From a virus: a DNA stretch of 64,000 bases. The stretch is from IMG/VR virus record IMGVR_UViG_3300022921_000006, positions 1 through 64,000 of that record. One strand, written 5' to 3'. Position numbers and translations under genes: made by a program. This document shows positions 53,202-61,550 of the stretch, in pieces (within the stretch, counting starts at the first letter, position 1; every line of letters starts with the position of its first letter). The notes under the pieces were generated by a model. That model saw only the letters and a program-made list of their open reading frames with translations. It made no database searches and was not told the origin of the DNA.

Positions 53202-53381
53202 TCAACGTTTACCACGCTTACCACTGTAGTAATCTTCCAAGTCCTCTTCTTCTGGTGGGAGGTAACCTGGTTTTTTGGGTTTTTTCTTCTTGCGCTCCTT
53301 ATAAGCAGGAGACTCATGTTCCATAAAACGATCCCATTTTTGGAACGCATCTAACCTTTGGTGTGGGCTATTTTTGCTCAT
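53202..53381 (-). CDS. Small basic protein of 59 residues
   Basis: From ATG 53381: MSKNSPHQRLDAFQKWDRFM then a Lys-rich run (KERKKKKPKKPG) and an acidic end with PPEEEDLEDYYSGKRGKR. The ATG overlaps the stop of the 46-residue gene (TGATG-type). It overlaps the other frame around 53215. Fits the compact array well. DNA binding possible. Confidence 0.55.
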   Translation of the reverse strand: MSKNSPHQRLDAFQKWDRFMEHESPAYKERKKKKPKKPGYLPPEEEDLEDYYSGKRGKR

Positions 53382-53518
53382 CGTCCTTGACCTCTATAGG
53401 CTTTTTTATAGTTTTTAGAATTTTTATTTTTGCTGGTTTTTGTTTTAGCGTGAACACCAGGGCGGCTCACTTTGTTGGTGCTGGGGGCATTTTCCAATGC
53501 GCTGATTTTCCTAGCCAT
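53378..53518 (-). CDS. Small basic protein of 46 residues
   Basis: MARKISALENAPSTNKVSRP then GVHAKTKTSKNKNSKNYKKA and YRGQGR. Very rich in Lys and Asn. The 'HAKTK.SK.KNSKNYKK.Y.GQGR' ending is one I associate with small proteins in marine phages. It overlaps both neighbours by a few bases. Probably nucleic-acid associated. Confidence 0.6.
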   Translation of the reverse strand: MARKISALENAPSTNKVSRPGVHAKTKTSKNKNSKNYKKAYRGQGR

Positions 53519-53822
53519 TTTTTGATTTTAAATAGTTTATTGCTTCAGTTATTTTAATACAATCTTCGTATTCTTCTTCACGCTCATAATGAGCTAAGTT
53601 TGTTCCTAAGATATCAATAAATTCATCTGTTTCCATTGATAATGTATAAATAGCTCCTTCTTCCTCCACTTCTACTTCAAACACAGGAATTTGTTTTTTC
53701 TTAGTATCCAAATTATTTAGTATCTTTTCTACAATTCCTTTAGCAAGCATAAAATCTTTAGTTTTAGCCATATTAAGGAATTCTTCATACGTTCCTACCT
53801 TTATGTGTTTCACGTACGGCAT
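53511..53822 (-). CDS. Protein with C-terminal UVR-like motif
   Basis: 103 residues from ATG 53822 (MPYVKHIKVGTYEEFLNMAK), which lies one base past the stop of the 51-residue gene. A TTG further up is rejected for this reason. An acidic beta region (FEVEVEEEGAIYTLSME) precedes the C-terminal YEREEEYEDCIKITEAINYL, which follows the motif shared with two other genes here. Function unknown. Confidence 0.55.
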   Translation of the reverse strand: MPYVKHIKVGTYEEFLNMAKTKDFMLAKGIVEKILNNLDTKKKQIPVFEVEVEEEGAIYTLSMETDEFIDILGTNLAHYEREEEYEDCIKITEAINYLKSKNG

Positions 53823-53823
53823 A

Positions 53824-53979
53824 TCAAAATAGATCAAGGTAATCTCCTTTTATTTGTTTTGACTTGAATTTAAGCATCTTTTCGTCATTCTCCAAACTTT
53901 TTGTCGCAAGCTTTTCAAGATGTTTACGTTTTTGTCCATCGTAATCGTCTACTAATTTTTGATGCTTACGCTTTTTCAT
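53824..53979 (-). CDS. Small basic protein of 51 residues
   Basis: MKKRKHQKLVDDYDGQKRKH then LEKLATKSLENDEKMLKFKS and ending in KGDYLDLF. Helical, basic at the start. Its ATG lies within the last bases of the GH16 gene (14-base overlap), and its TGA is one base before the next ATG. No family. Confidence 0.58.
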   Translation of the reverse strand: MKKRKHQKLVDDYDGQKRKHLEKLATKSLENDEKMLKFKSKQIKGDYLDLF

Positions 53980-54673
53980 ACTTAAAGTATTTTATAGTAA
54001 AGTTACTAAGTGGTATTTCTGAATAGGGCATATCCTGTGTAACATGGTTATTTATTACAACATTCATTTTAGTATTATTTACCTGTTTCATTACAACTGG
54101 ATCACTTATTACACGGACTAATCTGTCATTGTAATAAAACTTTAATGAGTCTAAGCTCCAATTTAATTTGTACTTTAAGAAGTGTTTTGTGGGATCTTTA
54201 AAGCCCATAAAATGACTTTTAGGTCCCCACATTTTATTTTTACCCTCTTCAGAGTAGTGTACATTTGTATCTATATGCCTACAAGCCCAAGGTTTGTTCC
54301 AATTAAACCTATGATAATTTGGTTTTTTATGAGAATAACCTTCAAATATATCAATTTCAGGGGGCCAACTGTCCCAACTCCACATCCAAAAAGCAGGCCA
54401 TAAGTTCTTACCATATGGTAATTTAGCTTTTATTTCAAATATGCCAGGACCAAATTCAGTAGCACATGATACCAAACCTACACCTACTTTAGGTCTAATT
54501 CCTAATTCTTTAAACTCCTTAGGGTTGTATTGGGTTTTTAAAGTTAAATAGTTTTTTAATGTAATTTGAACTGCACTAGGATCATACCAACAATAGGGTT
54601 TATCCTTGTGTACCTGTCCCCACCTTTCTTGGGTTAACCATTTATATCCTGACCATTCTATTACTTTGCTCAT
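53966..54673 (-). CDS. Glycoside hydrolase family 16-like protein
   Basis: 235 residues, close to a bare GH16 catalytic domain. The active-site motif EIDIFE (106-111) is intact: nucleophile Glu106, Asp108 and acid/base Glu111. The preceding LWPAFWMWSWDSWPPEIDIF and the jelly-roll pattern are typical of laminarinases, agarases and kappa-carrageenases. There is no signal peptide, so it is probably part of the particle or released by lysis. It may cut a host or algal polysaccharide. The substrate cannot be told from this. Confidence 0.8.
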   Translation of the reverse strand: MSKVIEWSGYKWLTQERWGQVHKDKPYCWYDPSAVQITLKNYLTLKTQYNPKEFKELGIRPKVGVGLVSCATEFGPGIFEIKAKLPYGKNLWPAFWMWSWDSWPPEIDIFEGYSHKKPNYHRFNWNKPWACRHIDTNVHYSEEGKNKMWGPKSHFMGFKDPTKHFLKYKLNWSLDSLKFYYNDRLVRVISDPVVMKQVNNTKMNVVINNHVTQDMPYSEIPLSNFTIKYFKYEKA

Positions 54674-55296
54674 ATCCTTGATATCAAATCTAATTCATCT
54701 TTATCTTCTAAACCTAGTTCTTTTAGGCGTTGAAGGTGATAATCATCAATTTCCCAATCTACTTGACCTTCATTAACTGGTTTATATTCCTCCATTGTTT
54801 GGATTTGTTTGTCACTAAATATGTCCCCAACTGTTAAAAAGTAACAATTATAACAAAGGAGTTCTACGTTATCTAATTTATAATTTTTTTTATTATTGTC
54901 TTTAAAGTTCATTATTAACGGAACTTTGTAATCTAACACCCTGCGTTCATTAAATGAACAATTTGAACAACAATCCTCTAAATAACCCTCCCCTATCATT
55001 CTCTCACGAATTTTAGCAGCTGAAAAGTGGGAACTATCAACTCTACCTTCTATAATGTCTAACACAGCAGGTTGTTTTACACTACCATTTAAAAACTTGG
55101 GTATACCTTTACCTGCTTGGTTTTTATGTTGTTCAAATAGGTCTGGGTAACCTTCTTCAGTGGCTTCATAATTTTTGGCCCATTTTTTGTAGTGAATGTA
55201 GGAAACACCTAAGTAACGAGCGGCTGCACGGTTAGACATAGTCTTATTCATAGCTGCTTGTATCTGTTGTTTACTTAGGGGTTTTGCCTTGGGCAT
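54670..55296 (-). CDS. HNH-like protein with N-terminal helix-turn-helix
   Basis: 208 residues. N-terminal RAAARYLGVSYIHYKKWAKN (about 23-42) is a helix-turn-helix of the Fis/AP2-like type. C-terminal CCSNCSFNERRVLDYKVPLI (about 108-127) and ELLCYNCYFLTVGD form a four-Cys zinc site as in HNH endonucleases and related DNA-binding proteins. The His-Asn-His triad is not complete. It could be a homing-type nuclease or a regulator. It overlaps the GH16 gene by 4 bases. Confidence 0.62.
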   Translation of the reverse strand: MPKAKPLSKQQIQAAMNKTMSNRAAARYLGVSYIHYKKWAKNYEATEEGYPDLFEQHKNQAGKGIPKFLNGSVKQPAVLDIIEGRVDSSHFSAAKIRERMIGEGYLEDCCSNCSFNERRVLDYKVPLIMNFKDNNKKNYKLDNVELLCYNCYFLTVGDIFSDKQIQTMEEYKPVNEGQVDWEIDDYHLQRLKELGLEDKDELDLISRI

Positions 55297-55699
55297 TTTT
55301 ATCTATTTTTATTTTTAGATCTACTAAGTATTCCCACAATTCTTCTTTAGTATTAAACATATATTCAACACCTTCATCATCTAAAAAGGGTACTACTCGT
55401 TTATTATCGTCAAATCTTGTGTATACATAAAATAGTATAGCTTCTGCAGCAACAGGTTCAAAGCAGAAATGGACTAGACTTTCTATAACTTGAAAGTAAA
55501 TATCATCAATTGTTGATATATCTATTTTAAATTCATCGTACAATTTATGTTGACGCTGCCAAGCTTCCTCAAATAAACCTATTATACGAATAAACTCATT
55601 TTTTATTTTAGCTTCAGTGTCTGCCTTATCACTAGTAAGGTGAACAGTGGTTCCTAAAATAGATTCAAGTATTTCCTTTATTTCTTTTTTCTGCCCCAT
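55271..55699 (-). CDS. Protein of unknown function
   Basis: 142 residues: MGQKKEIKEILESILGTTVH, then NEFIRIIGLFEEAWQRQHKL and VYTRFDDNKRVVPFLDDEGV. Mostly helical. It overlaps the HNH-like gene by 26 bases and the UVR-motif gene by 35, unusually large overlaps. No family recognised. Confidence 0.5.
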   Translation of the reverse strand: MGQKKEIKEILESILGTTVHLTSDKADTEAKIKNEFIRIIGLFEEAWQRQHKLYDEFKIDISTIDDIYFQVIESLVHFCFEPVAAEAILFYVYTRFDDNKRVVPFLDDEGVEYMFNTKEELWEYLVDLKIKIDKNAQGKTPK

Positions 55700-56012
55700 T
55701 AACCTTTTGTTTTAACTTAACCAATTTAGCACACTTATCATAATCTTCTTGTTTCTCGTAAAACTTAATAACTCCTTCAATAGCAGCTTTAAAATTACGT
55801 CTGTATATTATTACTGAACATTCTAAATTAGGTATGTGGATTATTTTAGCTTGAGTAAAGTTAGTCTCTAATGCTTCTTCTATCCCACTTACAACTTCAT
55901 CAAATAATAGCTTGTGGAAATCCTCAGATTCAGTTAGTATATCTAAATCTTCTTTATCATCATAAAGTATTTCCACAGCAAGGATTTCACGTTTTTTATT
56001 TTCCTTATCCAT
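55665..56012 (-). CDS. Protein with C-terminal UVR-like motif
   Basis: 115 residues. N-terminal MDKENKKREILAVEILYDDK, central helix EDFHKLLFDEVVSGIEEALE and C-terminal KFYEKQEDYDKCAKLVKLKQ matching the motif of 16250-16699 and 53511-53822. An ATATTTAT motif ends 4 bases before the ATG. The three related proteins are not adjacent, so they may act with a common partner. Function unknown. Confidence 0.55.
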   Translation of the reverse strand: MDKENKKREILAVEILYDDKEDLDILTESEDFHKLLFDEVVSGIEEALETNFTQAKIIHIPNLECSVIIYRRNFKAAIEGVIKFYEKQEDYDKCAKLVKLKQKVNGAEKRNKGNT

Positions 56013-56016
56013 GGTT

Positions 56017-56024
56017 ATAAATAT
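56017..56024 (-). promoter_or_regulatory. ATATTTAT motif 4 nt before ATG
   Basis: In the 12-base gap between the glycosyltransferase stop (56025) and the ATG at 56012. Candidate late promoter; inferred. Confidence 0.5.
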
Positions 56025-56801
56025 TTAGAAATCTAACATTTTAGAGTTATTGTCTGGGTTGTGTTTAGCCCATTGCCCCCATTTGTACTTAAAATATTCG
56101 TGGCAAAGTTGTTCTTTTTGCTGTTTGTTAATTTTTTCTTCATAAGTAGCTTCTGTGCCATATGAAACAAAGTGATAAAAATGGCACTCGTAAGTTCTTA
56201 ACATTCTTAATCCTGCTATCTCACATTTAAGAAAAAAGTCCCAATCAACAACCCAAGCACCAGGATAAGATTCATCCCATCCCCCTATTTTCATATAATC
56301 CCATTTATTCATAAAAATAGGTAAGGTACACCCAGTTTCTTCAACTTTACTTTCTTCTATAATACTTTCTTCATACTCCCAAAATGCCTTTAAATCAAAC
56401 TTTTTAGGATCCCTACCTAAATTTTTAATATGCATCTGTTTGAACATGCTAGGAATAGGTTCAATTTGATTGGGAGTAACTACAGATCCAGGAGAATAAC
56501 TTGCTATTAATGCTATATCCCATTGGTCTGGGAATACATTGTCATCGTTGACTATAAGGATTTTGTTTGATGTAGCATTAAAAACTCCTAAGTTAGTAGC
56601 CCTGCTAAGACCCACATTTTCTTCTAAGTTAAGGATTTCAATGTGTTTTTTATACTTTTCAAGGATCTCTTTATTTAGATCATAAAAACCATCTACTACT
56701 ACTATTATTTGATTCTTTTCAGTTTGACCTTCAATAGCAGATTTTAAACACAGATCTAAAACTTCAGGTTCTTTATAAGTAGGAATAATTACAGAAATCA
56801 T
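56025..56801 (-). CDS. Glycosyltransferase family 2
   Basis: 258 residues. ISVIIPTYKEPEVLDLCLKS (2-21) is the classic GT2 start, then IIVVVDGFYD and LIVNDDNVFP (82-91) with the metal-binding Asp pair. C-terminal GGWDESYPGAWVVDWDFFLK matches the 'GGfDE...eD.dl..R' region. It transfers a sugar from a nucleotide donor. It is first of a polysaccharide gene run downstream of the RgpF-like gene (17 bases). Confidence 0.88.
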   Translation of the reverse strand: MISVIIPTYKEPEVLDLCLKSAIEGQTEKNQIIVVVDGFYDLNKEILEKYKKHIEILNLEENVGLSRATNLGVFNATSNKILIVNDDNVFPDQWDIALIASYSPGSVVTPNQIEPIPSMFKQMHIKNLGRDPKKFDLKAFWEYEESIIEESKVEETGCTLPIFMNKWDYMKIGGWDESYPGAWVVDWDFFLKCEIAGLRMLRTYECHFYHFVSYGTEATYEEKINKQQKEQLCHEYFKYKWGQWAKHNPDNNSKMLDF

Positions 56802-56818
56802 ATTTTAAAATTATTTTA

Positions 56819-57559
56819 TTAAGAAGTAATTTTTATGCTATATAGTTCACCTTCAAATAAAGTTGTAGTAAGGTAACCTAATAACCTTTCGAACCCATGG
56901 GCTAAACTACCATAGCGGTCATATCCCTCTTCAAATTTAGGAAGGAGAGAAGGAATATCTATTAAATTATAAAGATTTTTCATATAGAGATCATTTACTA
57001 AAAACATAGTCCCAGCAAAAAAAGGAGGGGCAAGTCTTTTATCTTTAAATACTAAAGTAGAGTCTGTGTTGAGGAGTTTTAATGCTTTTTTTATAAAGGG
57101 AAGAGCATCTAGATAATTTACGTTATCTAAAGTTTCACTAAATAACCAAGGAGCAGAACCTACCATACAGGGGACCGTATTAGATGAAAGCTCAGAAAGA
57201 GCAGTAACATATTGCATATTACTATGTAAAAAGCTATCTACTAATTGAGTTCTCCACATTTCTCCTAACTTAGGGGTATGAATAGACTTTTTTCCATGGA
57301 TCTTTATATAATATTTATAAGGAATTGACTTAATTTGATCACAAACATGTAAGAAAGGAGCTACATCTAACCCTTTATTTTCTACTAAAAATACTTCTTT
57401 ACTATACTTACTAATATCTTTTATATAGGGGGTATTTAAATTGTTTACACTAACATACAAATCAGTTTTAGGATTATTTTGCAAAATAGATTTTAACCTA
57501 ACTCTAAACCAAGGCCACAAATCTTGATAGTGTAAATGTAAAATAATAGCTACTTTCAT
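56819..57559 (-). CDS. RgpF-like rhamnan-synthesis protein
   Basis: 246 residues. VENKGLDVAPFLHVCDQI (77-95), YKYYIKIHGKKSIHTPKL and PFFAGTMFLVNDLYMKNLYN match the RgpF family ('eN.G.D..pfl', 'K.HtKks', 'FfaGtmFwvr'). In streptococci RgpF takes part in rhamnose-glucose polymer synthesis; in phages its role is open. It overlaps the next gene by 4 bases. Family confidence high, substrate unknown. Confidence 0.82.
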   Translation of the reverse strand: MKVAIILHLHYQDLWPWFRVRLKSILQNNPKTDLYVSVNNLNTPYIKDISKYSKEVFLVENKGLDVAPFLHVCDQIKSIPYKYYIKIHGKKSIHTPKLGEMWRTQLVDSFLHSNMQYVTALSELSSNTVPCMVGSAPWLFSETLDNVNYLDALPFIKKALKLLNTDSTLVFKDKRLAPPFFAGTMFLVNDLYMKNLYNLIDIPSLLPKFEEGYDRYGSLAHGFERLLGYLTTTLFEGELYSIKITS

Positions 57560-58176
57560 CCTATTTGTGCATATCTATTATTTTGAAAAACTTGTCGTTC
57601 TATTTCTTTATTATGAATAATACTAAAATGTTCTTCCATAGGTAAAGTAACATAAGTTTCATAACCTTTAACCATCCCATGTACTTGATGTCCTTCCCAC
57701 TGAATTTTGGAGGAATTTTTATATATTCTTTTTTGAGGGTCAGGCCAGTTTACCCATCCTTCAGGTGATACCTGCCATCCCCATTGTTTAGTGTGTTGGG
57801 GGGTAAGACCTTCTACTATGTTTTTTCTGGGGGTAATTAATAAATCAACAGGGTTCTCTTTAAGGATATTTTTTAGGTTAATTAGAAGAATCTCACTAGG
57901 AATCTCATCAGCATCTAATTGAAATATGTAGTCCCCAGTACATTTAGTTTGGAGGTAATTTTTATTTTCTAAAAAGTTTTGTTTAAAATCAAAAGGATAG
58001 TAATCAATGTCATCTTCATACTTTTCAAGAACTTCTATAGTCTCATTAGTAATCCGATTCTTATCATATACTATTACAATTTCATCTTCATTGTCAATTT
58101 TTTCTATTAAATAAGAAATTAAATTATCTATTTCTTTATCTTCATTACATACTGTAAGGCCGTAACTTATTTTCAT
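57556..58176 (-). CDS. Glycosyltransferase family 2 (LgtF/WaaE-like)
   Basis: 206 residues. MKISYGLTVCNEDKEIDNLI start, then YIFQLDADEIPSEIL (83-97) with the Asp-x-Asp site. The C-terminal part has a motif WEGHQVHGMVKGYETYVTLP, as in GT2 enzymes that add heptose- or hexose-type sugars ('W.g.vHE'). Short and single-domain. It overlaps both neighbours by 4 bases. Confidence 0.82.
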   Translation of the reverse strand: MKISYGLTVCNEDKEIDNLISYLIEKIDNEDEIVIVYDKNRITNETIEVLEKYEDDIDYYPFDFKQNFLENKNYLQTKCTGDYIFQLDADEIPSEILLINLKNILKENPVDLLITPRKNIVEGLTPQHTKQWGWQVSPEGWVNWPDPQKRIYKNSSKIQWEGHQVHGMVKGYETYVTLPMEEHFSIIHNKEIERQVFQNNRYAQIG

Positions 58177-58604
58177 TTTTTTTCTTCTTTAAACATACCA
58201 ATATAATCAAGAGCTTCCATATAATCGTGTTCGGCAAAGTGTTTTAGATTTTGCATATCCATTTTATAAGTTTTTTCACTTTGATCTTCAGAAAGAGCTT
58301 TTACAGCAGCCCATCTCCATTCTTTAACATTTTTACCATCAGCATACACCATTCCTTTTTCAGGATTATTAGTAGCAGAAGGCATCCAATTTAAACCTTT
58401 ATCATCTACATAAATAAGATCCTTATACAACTCGGGAAGTATTTCTATTTGCTCACTAAGAAATGAACTGCCAGATTGCATTAAAGTATTAGTTGTAAAT
58501 CCACACCCATAACATAAACTTATAACGTAATCCGCCCCCATTTCTTGTTCGTAACAAGCATCGCTTCCACAACGAGGACATATTGTTAATTTATCTTTCA
58601 ACAT
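58173..58604 (-). CDS. Zinc-ribbon protein in the sugar island
   Basis: 143 residues. N-terminal ICPRCGSDACY and LCYGCGFTTN (about 8-38) give a CxxC...CxxC zinc ribbon. The rest is mixed with WMPSATNNPEKGMVYADGKN. Proteins with this opening are common in marine T4-like phages, from memory, but the function is unknown. It overlaps the next glycosyltransferase gene by 14 bases. A regulatory or adaptor role is possible. Confidence 0.6.
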   Translation of the reverse strand: MLKDKLTICPRCGSDACYEQEMGADYVISLCYGCGFTTNTLMQSGSSFLSEQIEILPELYKDLIYVDDKGLNWMPSATNNPEKGMVYADGKNVKEWRWAAVKALSEDQSEKTYKMDMQNLKHFAEHDYMEALDYIGMFKEEKK

Positions 58605-59871
58605 TTTCTAATTTTTTAAGTTTAGGTAATTTCAAACTAATTTCATTAGGGACATCAGGTAAGTGTTCTTCCATTATTACCTCTAAAGCTTGTTTCATAT
58701 TTCCATAACTAAAATGGTTTTTACTTTTATGGTATTGGAGTAATGCCTGTTTTTTATATTTAGGATAGTTATCAAAAACATCTTTTAAATAGGAAACTGC
58801 CTGAGAGGGTTCTACTGAGAACCAACTTCCTTCTTTAAGGAGAATGTTTTTTACTAATGCACTATCATGTACTTTAGTAAGCTTTCCTTCTAACAAAGTA
58901 GTAAATTTACTATCTAAAAAATCAATATGGCCACTCCAATTAGTAGTAATAATAGGTTTTTTAGTTAAACTAAATTCTAATAAGGGTCTACCAAATCCTT
59001 CCCCTTTAGTTAAAGATATCATAGCTTTAACTTTTTTATGATTGTAAAGATTATTCATCTCTTCATCAGTAAGTTCACCATGAAGTAAATAAATATTAGG
59101 TAAAGTGTCTGCTTCTATTGTTTTTTTAATTTCATCTATTTTATCTAAGATCATTTCTCTATCCATATAAGATGCACCCGCCCCACTAGTTTTTAAAATT
59201 AATGCAGGTGTTTTTTTCTGGTTTTTGAATGTTTCGTAGAAGAGTTTTATCATTAGGCCTACATTTTTCCTATCTTCTCCTACAACTCCTTGCATCCAAT
59301 GTCCTACAAATAAGTAAGCAAATTGATCTTTTATATCTTTTAAATCAAATTTATTAGTTTCTTTTGAAGGAAAATATTTAGTTAAATCCGCTCCTTCAAA
59401 TAATACTTCTATAGGTTTTTCTATATATATTTCAACAGGAGTATCTCCTTCTTTATGTTCAAATCTAAGGTTTTCAAATGTATTTTTGGAATGATTTGAA
59501 GATACTAAATTTAAATCCATTCTATTTAATCCCTGGATCCATGAGGGATCACATACGGTGGTTTCTATGCCGGCAGTAATTCCAATATTATATTCCCCTA
59601 CAGGTTGGAATTCATTAGGTACACTAATTTGAGCCCACACTTGGGGTTTCGCAGGAAGTTGATTACCTGGAGGAAGAAGGTGGGGTTGTATAAATCCCCA
59701 TTCCTCTAAATTATTTTCTATAAACCCCCAAGGGCAACTCCCCCATCTTTGGGGTAGAACTTTTACATTATATTTGTCAAGCTCAATAATAGCTCTAACT
59801 AAATCTCGAGAACGTGCTCCATAACCTGAGTAAGTGTCTATGGGGCAACTTATTATAAATAAAGGTTTCAT
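58591..59871 (-). CDS. Glycosyltransferase family 4 (GT-B)
   Basis: 426 residues. The N-terminal PLFIISCPIDTYSGYGARSR has the Gly-rich acceptor loop; the C-terminal LTKGEGFGRPLLEFSLTKKP holds the GT4 E-x7-E nucleotide-sugar motif (EGFGRPLLE). Two Rossmann halves are expected. It overlaps the second GT4 gene by one base. Retaining transfer is the family rule; donor sugar unknown. Confidence 0.87.
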   Translation of the reverse strand: MKPLFIISCPIDTYSGYGARSRDLVRAIIELDKYNVKVLPQRWGSCPWGFIENNLEEWGFIQPHLLPPGNQLPAKPQVWAQISVPNEFQPVGEYNIGITAGIETTVCDPSWIQGLNRMDLNLVSSNHSKNTFENLRFEHKEGDTPVEIYIEKPIEVLFEGADLTKYFPSKETNKFDLKDIKDQFAYLFVGHWMQGVVGEDRKNVGLMIKLFYETFKNQKKTPALILKTSGAGASYMDREMILDKIDEIKKTIEADTLPNIYLLHGELTDEEMNNLYNHKKVKAMISLTKGEGFGRPLLEFSLTKKPIITTNWSGHIDFLDSKFTTLLEGKLTKVHDSALVKNILLKEGSWFSVEPSQAVSYLKDVFDNYPKYKKQALLQYHKSKNHFSYGNMKQALEVIMEEHLPDVPNEISLKLPKLKKLENVER

Positions 59872-61322
59872 TAATATTCTAATTTATGGGGTGTTACTTT
59901 TGGTTTTCTAGTGTCTATTTTGATTAGTTCATACCTTTCTCGGGGCTTCCAATTTTTAAATAATGTATCTATATTATCTATAATACGGTAGGACATTTTT
60001 TCTGCAGTGAATCCTGCTTCATCACTTAGAGCCCACTTTCTTCCTATTTCTCCTTTAATTTTTCTTTCTTTAGCCCCCATTTCCCATACCTCAAATAATC
60101 TATTAGCGGCATCACTAGAATCACATCTATCATCAAAAATATAAGGGGTAGGAGGGGAACCTTGGATTGAAATACTTGAAGGGAAAATAGGAAAGGCCCA
60201 TTCTCCATGTTGGGTATATGTTTTTCTATGGTTTGAAGGTATTTTCTCATTAGGGGTAAACCATTTTCCTTTATTATCTATAAATCTCATTTGGTCTTGC
60301 ATTCCCCCGGTAACATTAGCTACTATAGGGTTACCTACAAGTAAAGCTTCGGTTAAACTTAACCCCCACCCTTCATTAGATGTAAGTTGGATCTGAACAT
60401 CAGAGCAATTATATAGAAAATTCATATGCTCAGTATCCAATTTATCCTCTACAAATAAAATGTTATACTTTTTATCATCCCCACACAAAGTTTCAATAAC
60501 AGCAGGTAAATTGGTACCATTAGGATCTATCCTTTGGGTTTTTAATATTAGAAGACATTTCTCAGCTTGCTTGGGAGTAAGTTTATCAACGAATTGTTTA
60601 TAGGCCCAAATAGTATCTGGTATCTGTTTACGCCTAATGTTTCTAGAGTTGTAAAGGGTAACAAAATCATATTCTTTGCCTTTAAAAAGCTCAGTTTTAA
60701 ACTCTTCAAGCTGAGTGGCTTTTTCGTGTGATTTGTCGATAGGGAAAAATATTTTATGATTTAGCCCATGGGGAACATAAGAAATAATTTTATTTTTAGC
60801 TTTATCTCCTAATACTAATTTATTTATATTAACAGTCTGTTTTGAAATGCCCATTAACAAATCACATGATTCATAATATTCTTTATTATACATTGGGGCT
60901 GGGAAGTCGTCCCAAATATTTAAATAAATAATAGGAATATTTTGCCTAATTTCGTTTTCCATTTGAAACAACCAAGTCCAATATCTGGGGTCAGTAAATA
61001 TAAAAATGGCATCAGGCTGCTCTCTTTTTATAAAGAACCTCACTGCATCGGGGTTCCCATACCCATTACTAGGGTATATAGTTACTGAGGTGTCTTCTAA
61101 TCCTGTTATTTTATTGGTTTCAGGGCTTAAATCTATAATTTTTCCTTCTTCAGGGTGTTGTATTGCTGCTCCTATATTTACCCAATTATAGTGATGGCAG
61201 GTATGGAGCACCATTTCTTTGGCTATAGTCCCTATTCCCGAATGAGTCCTAATATCATCACACATTAGGAGTATCTTTTTACGTTCCTCTTTGGGAACAT
61301 ATCCTTTCATTTTCGTAACCAT
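59871..61322 (-). CDS. Glycosyltransferase family 4 (GT-B)
   Basis: 483 residues. N-terminal KILLMCDDIRTHSGIGTIAK with the 'sGiG' loop, and C-terminal TSNEGWGLSLTEALLVGNPI with the GT4 E-x7-E motif (EGWGLSLTE). It is longer than its neighbour by an extra helical region near 360-420. It lies after the RHH gene by 13 bases and overlaps the next. Reactions as for GT4; substrate unknown. Confidence 0.87.
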   Translation of the reverse strand: MVTKMKGYVPKEERKKILLMCDDIRTHSGIGTIAKEMVLHTCHHYNWVNIGAAIQHPEEGKIIDLSPETNKITGLEDTSVTIYPSNGYGNPDAVRFFIKREQPDAIFIFTDPRYWTWLFQMENEIRQNIPIIYLNIWDDFPAPMYNKEYYESCDLLMGISKQTVNINKLVLGDKAKNKIISYVPHGLNHKIFFPIDKSHEKATQLEEFKTELFKGKEYDFVTLYNSRNIRRKQIPDTIWAYKQFVDKLTPKQAEKCLLILKTQRIDPNGTNLPAVIETLCGDDKKYNILFVEDKLDTEHMNFLYNCSDVQIQLTSNEGWGLSLTEALLVGNPIVANVTGGMQDQMRFIDNKGKWFTPNEKIPSNHRKTYTQHGEWAFPIFPSSISIQGSPPTPYIFDDRCDSSDAANRLFEVWEMGAKERKIKGEIGRKWALSDEAGFTAEKMSYRIIDNIDTLFKNWKPRERYELIKIDTRKPKVTPHKLEY

Positions 61323-61334
61323 TTTGTTTTTTTA

Positions 61335-61517
61335 TTATAAATCTAAACTATTGTGATTGTGGATTTGACGTTTAAAGTCTTCATCAGTAAGATACAAATG
61401 AACACAACGGTCAGCAAGTTTTTGAAAAGAAAACTTATGTCTAACACATGCTACTTTAAATTCTTCAAATAAATCACTTTGAATTTTTACGCTTGTTAAT
61501 GTTAAATCTTTTTTCAT
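61335..61517 (-). CDS. Ribbon-helix-helix-type small regulator
   Basis: 60 residues: MKKDLTLTSVKIQSDLFEEF then KVACVRHKFSFQKLADRCVH. Strand, helix, helix in the order of RHH DNA-binding proteins; the 'TLTSVKi...LFeeFK.a..rhkfs.QkL..R..hLYl' pattern is a small family of marine phages that I recognise from memory. It probably binds DNA as a dimer, perhaps to control this island. An ATATTTAT motif lies 17 bases upstream. Confidence 0.7.
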   Translation of the reverse strand: MKKDLTLTSVKIQSDLFEEFKVACVRHKFSFQKLADRCVHLYLTDEDFKRQIHNHNSLDL

Positions 61518-61534
61518 AGCTAATATATTTTGAT

Positions 61535-61542
61535 ATAAATAT
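61535..61542 (-). promoter_or_regulatory. ATATTTAT motif (candidate late promoter)
   Basis: 17 bases before the ATG at 61517 and just after the stop of the next glycosyltransferase gene (61551). Candidate start of the RHH-GT transcript; inferred. Confidence 0.4.
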
Positions 61543-61550
61543 TCGCGAAA

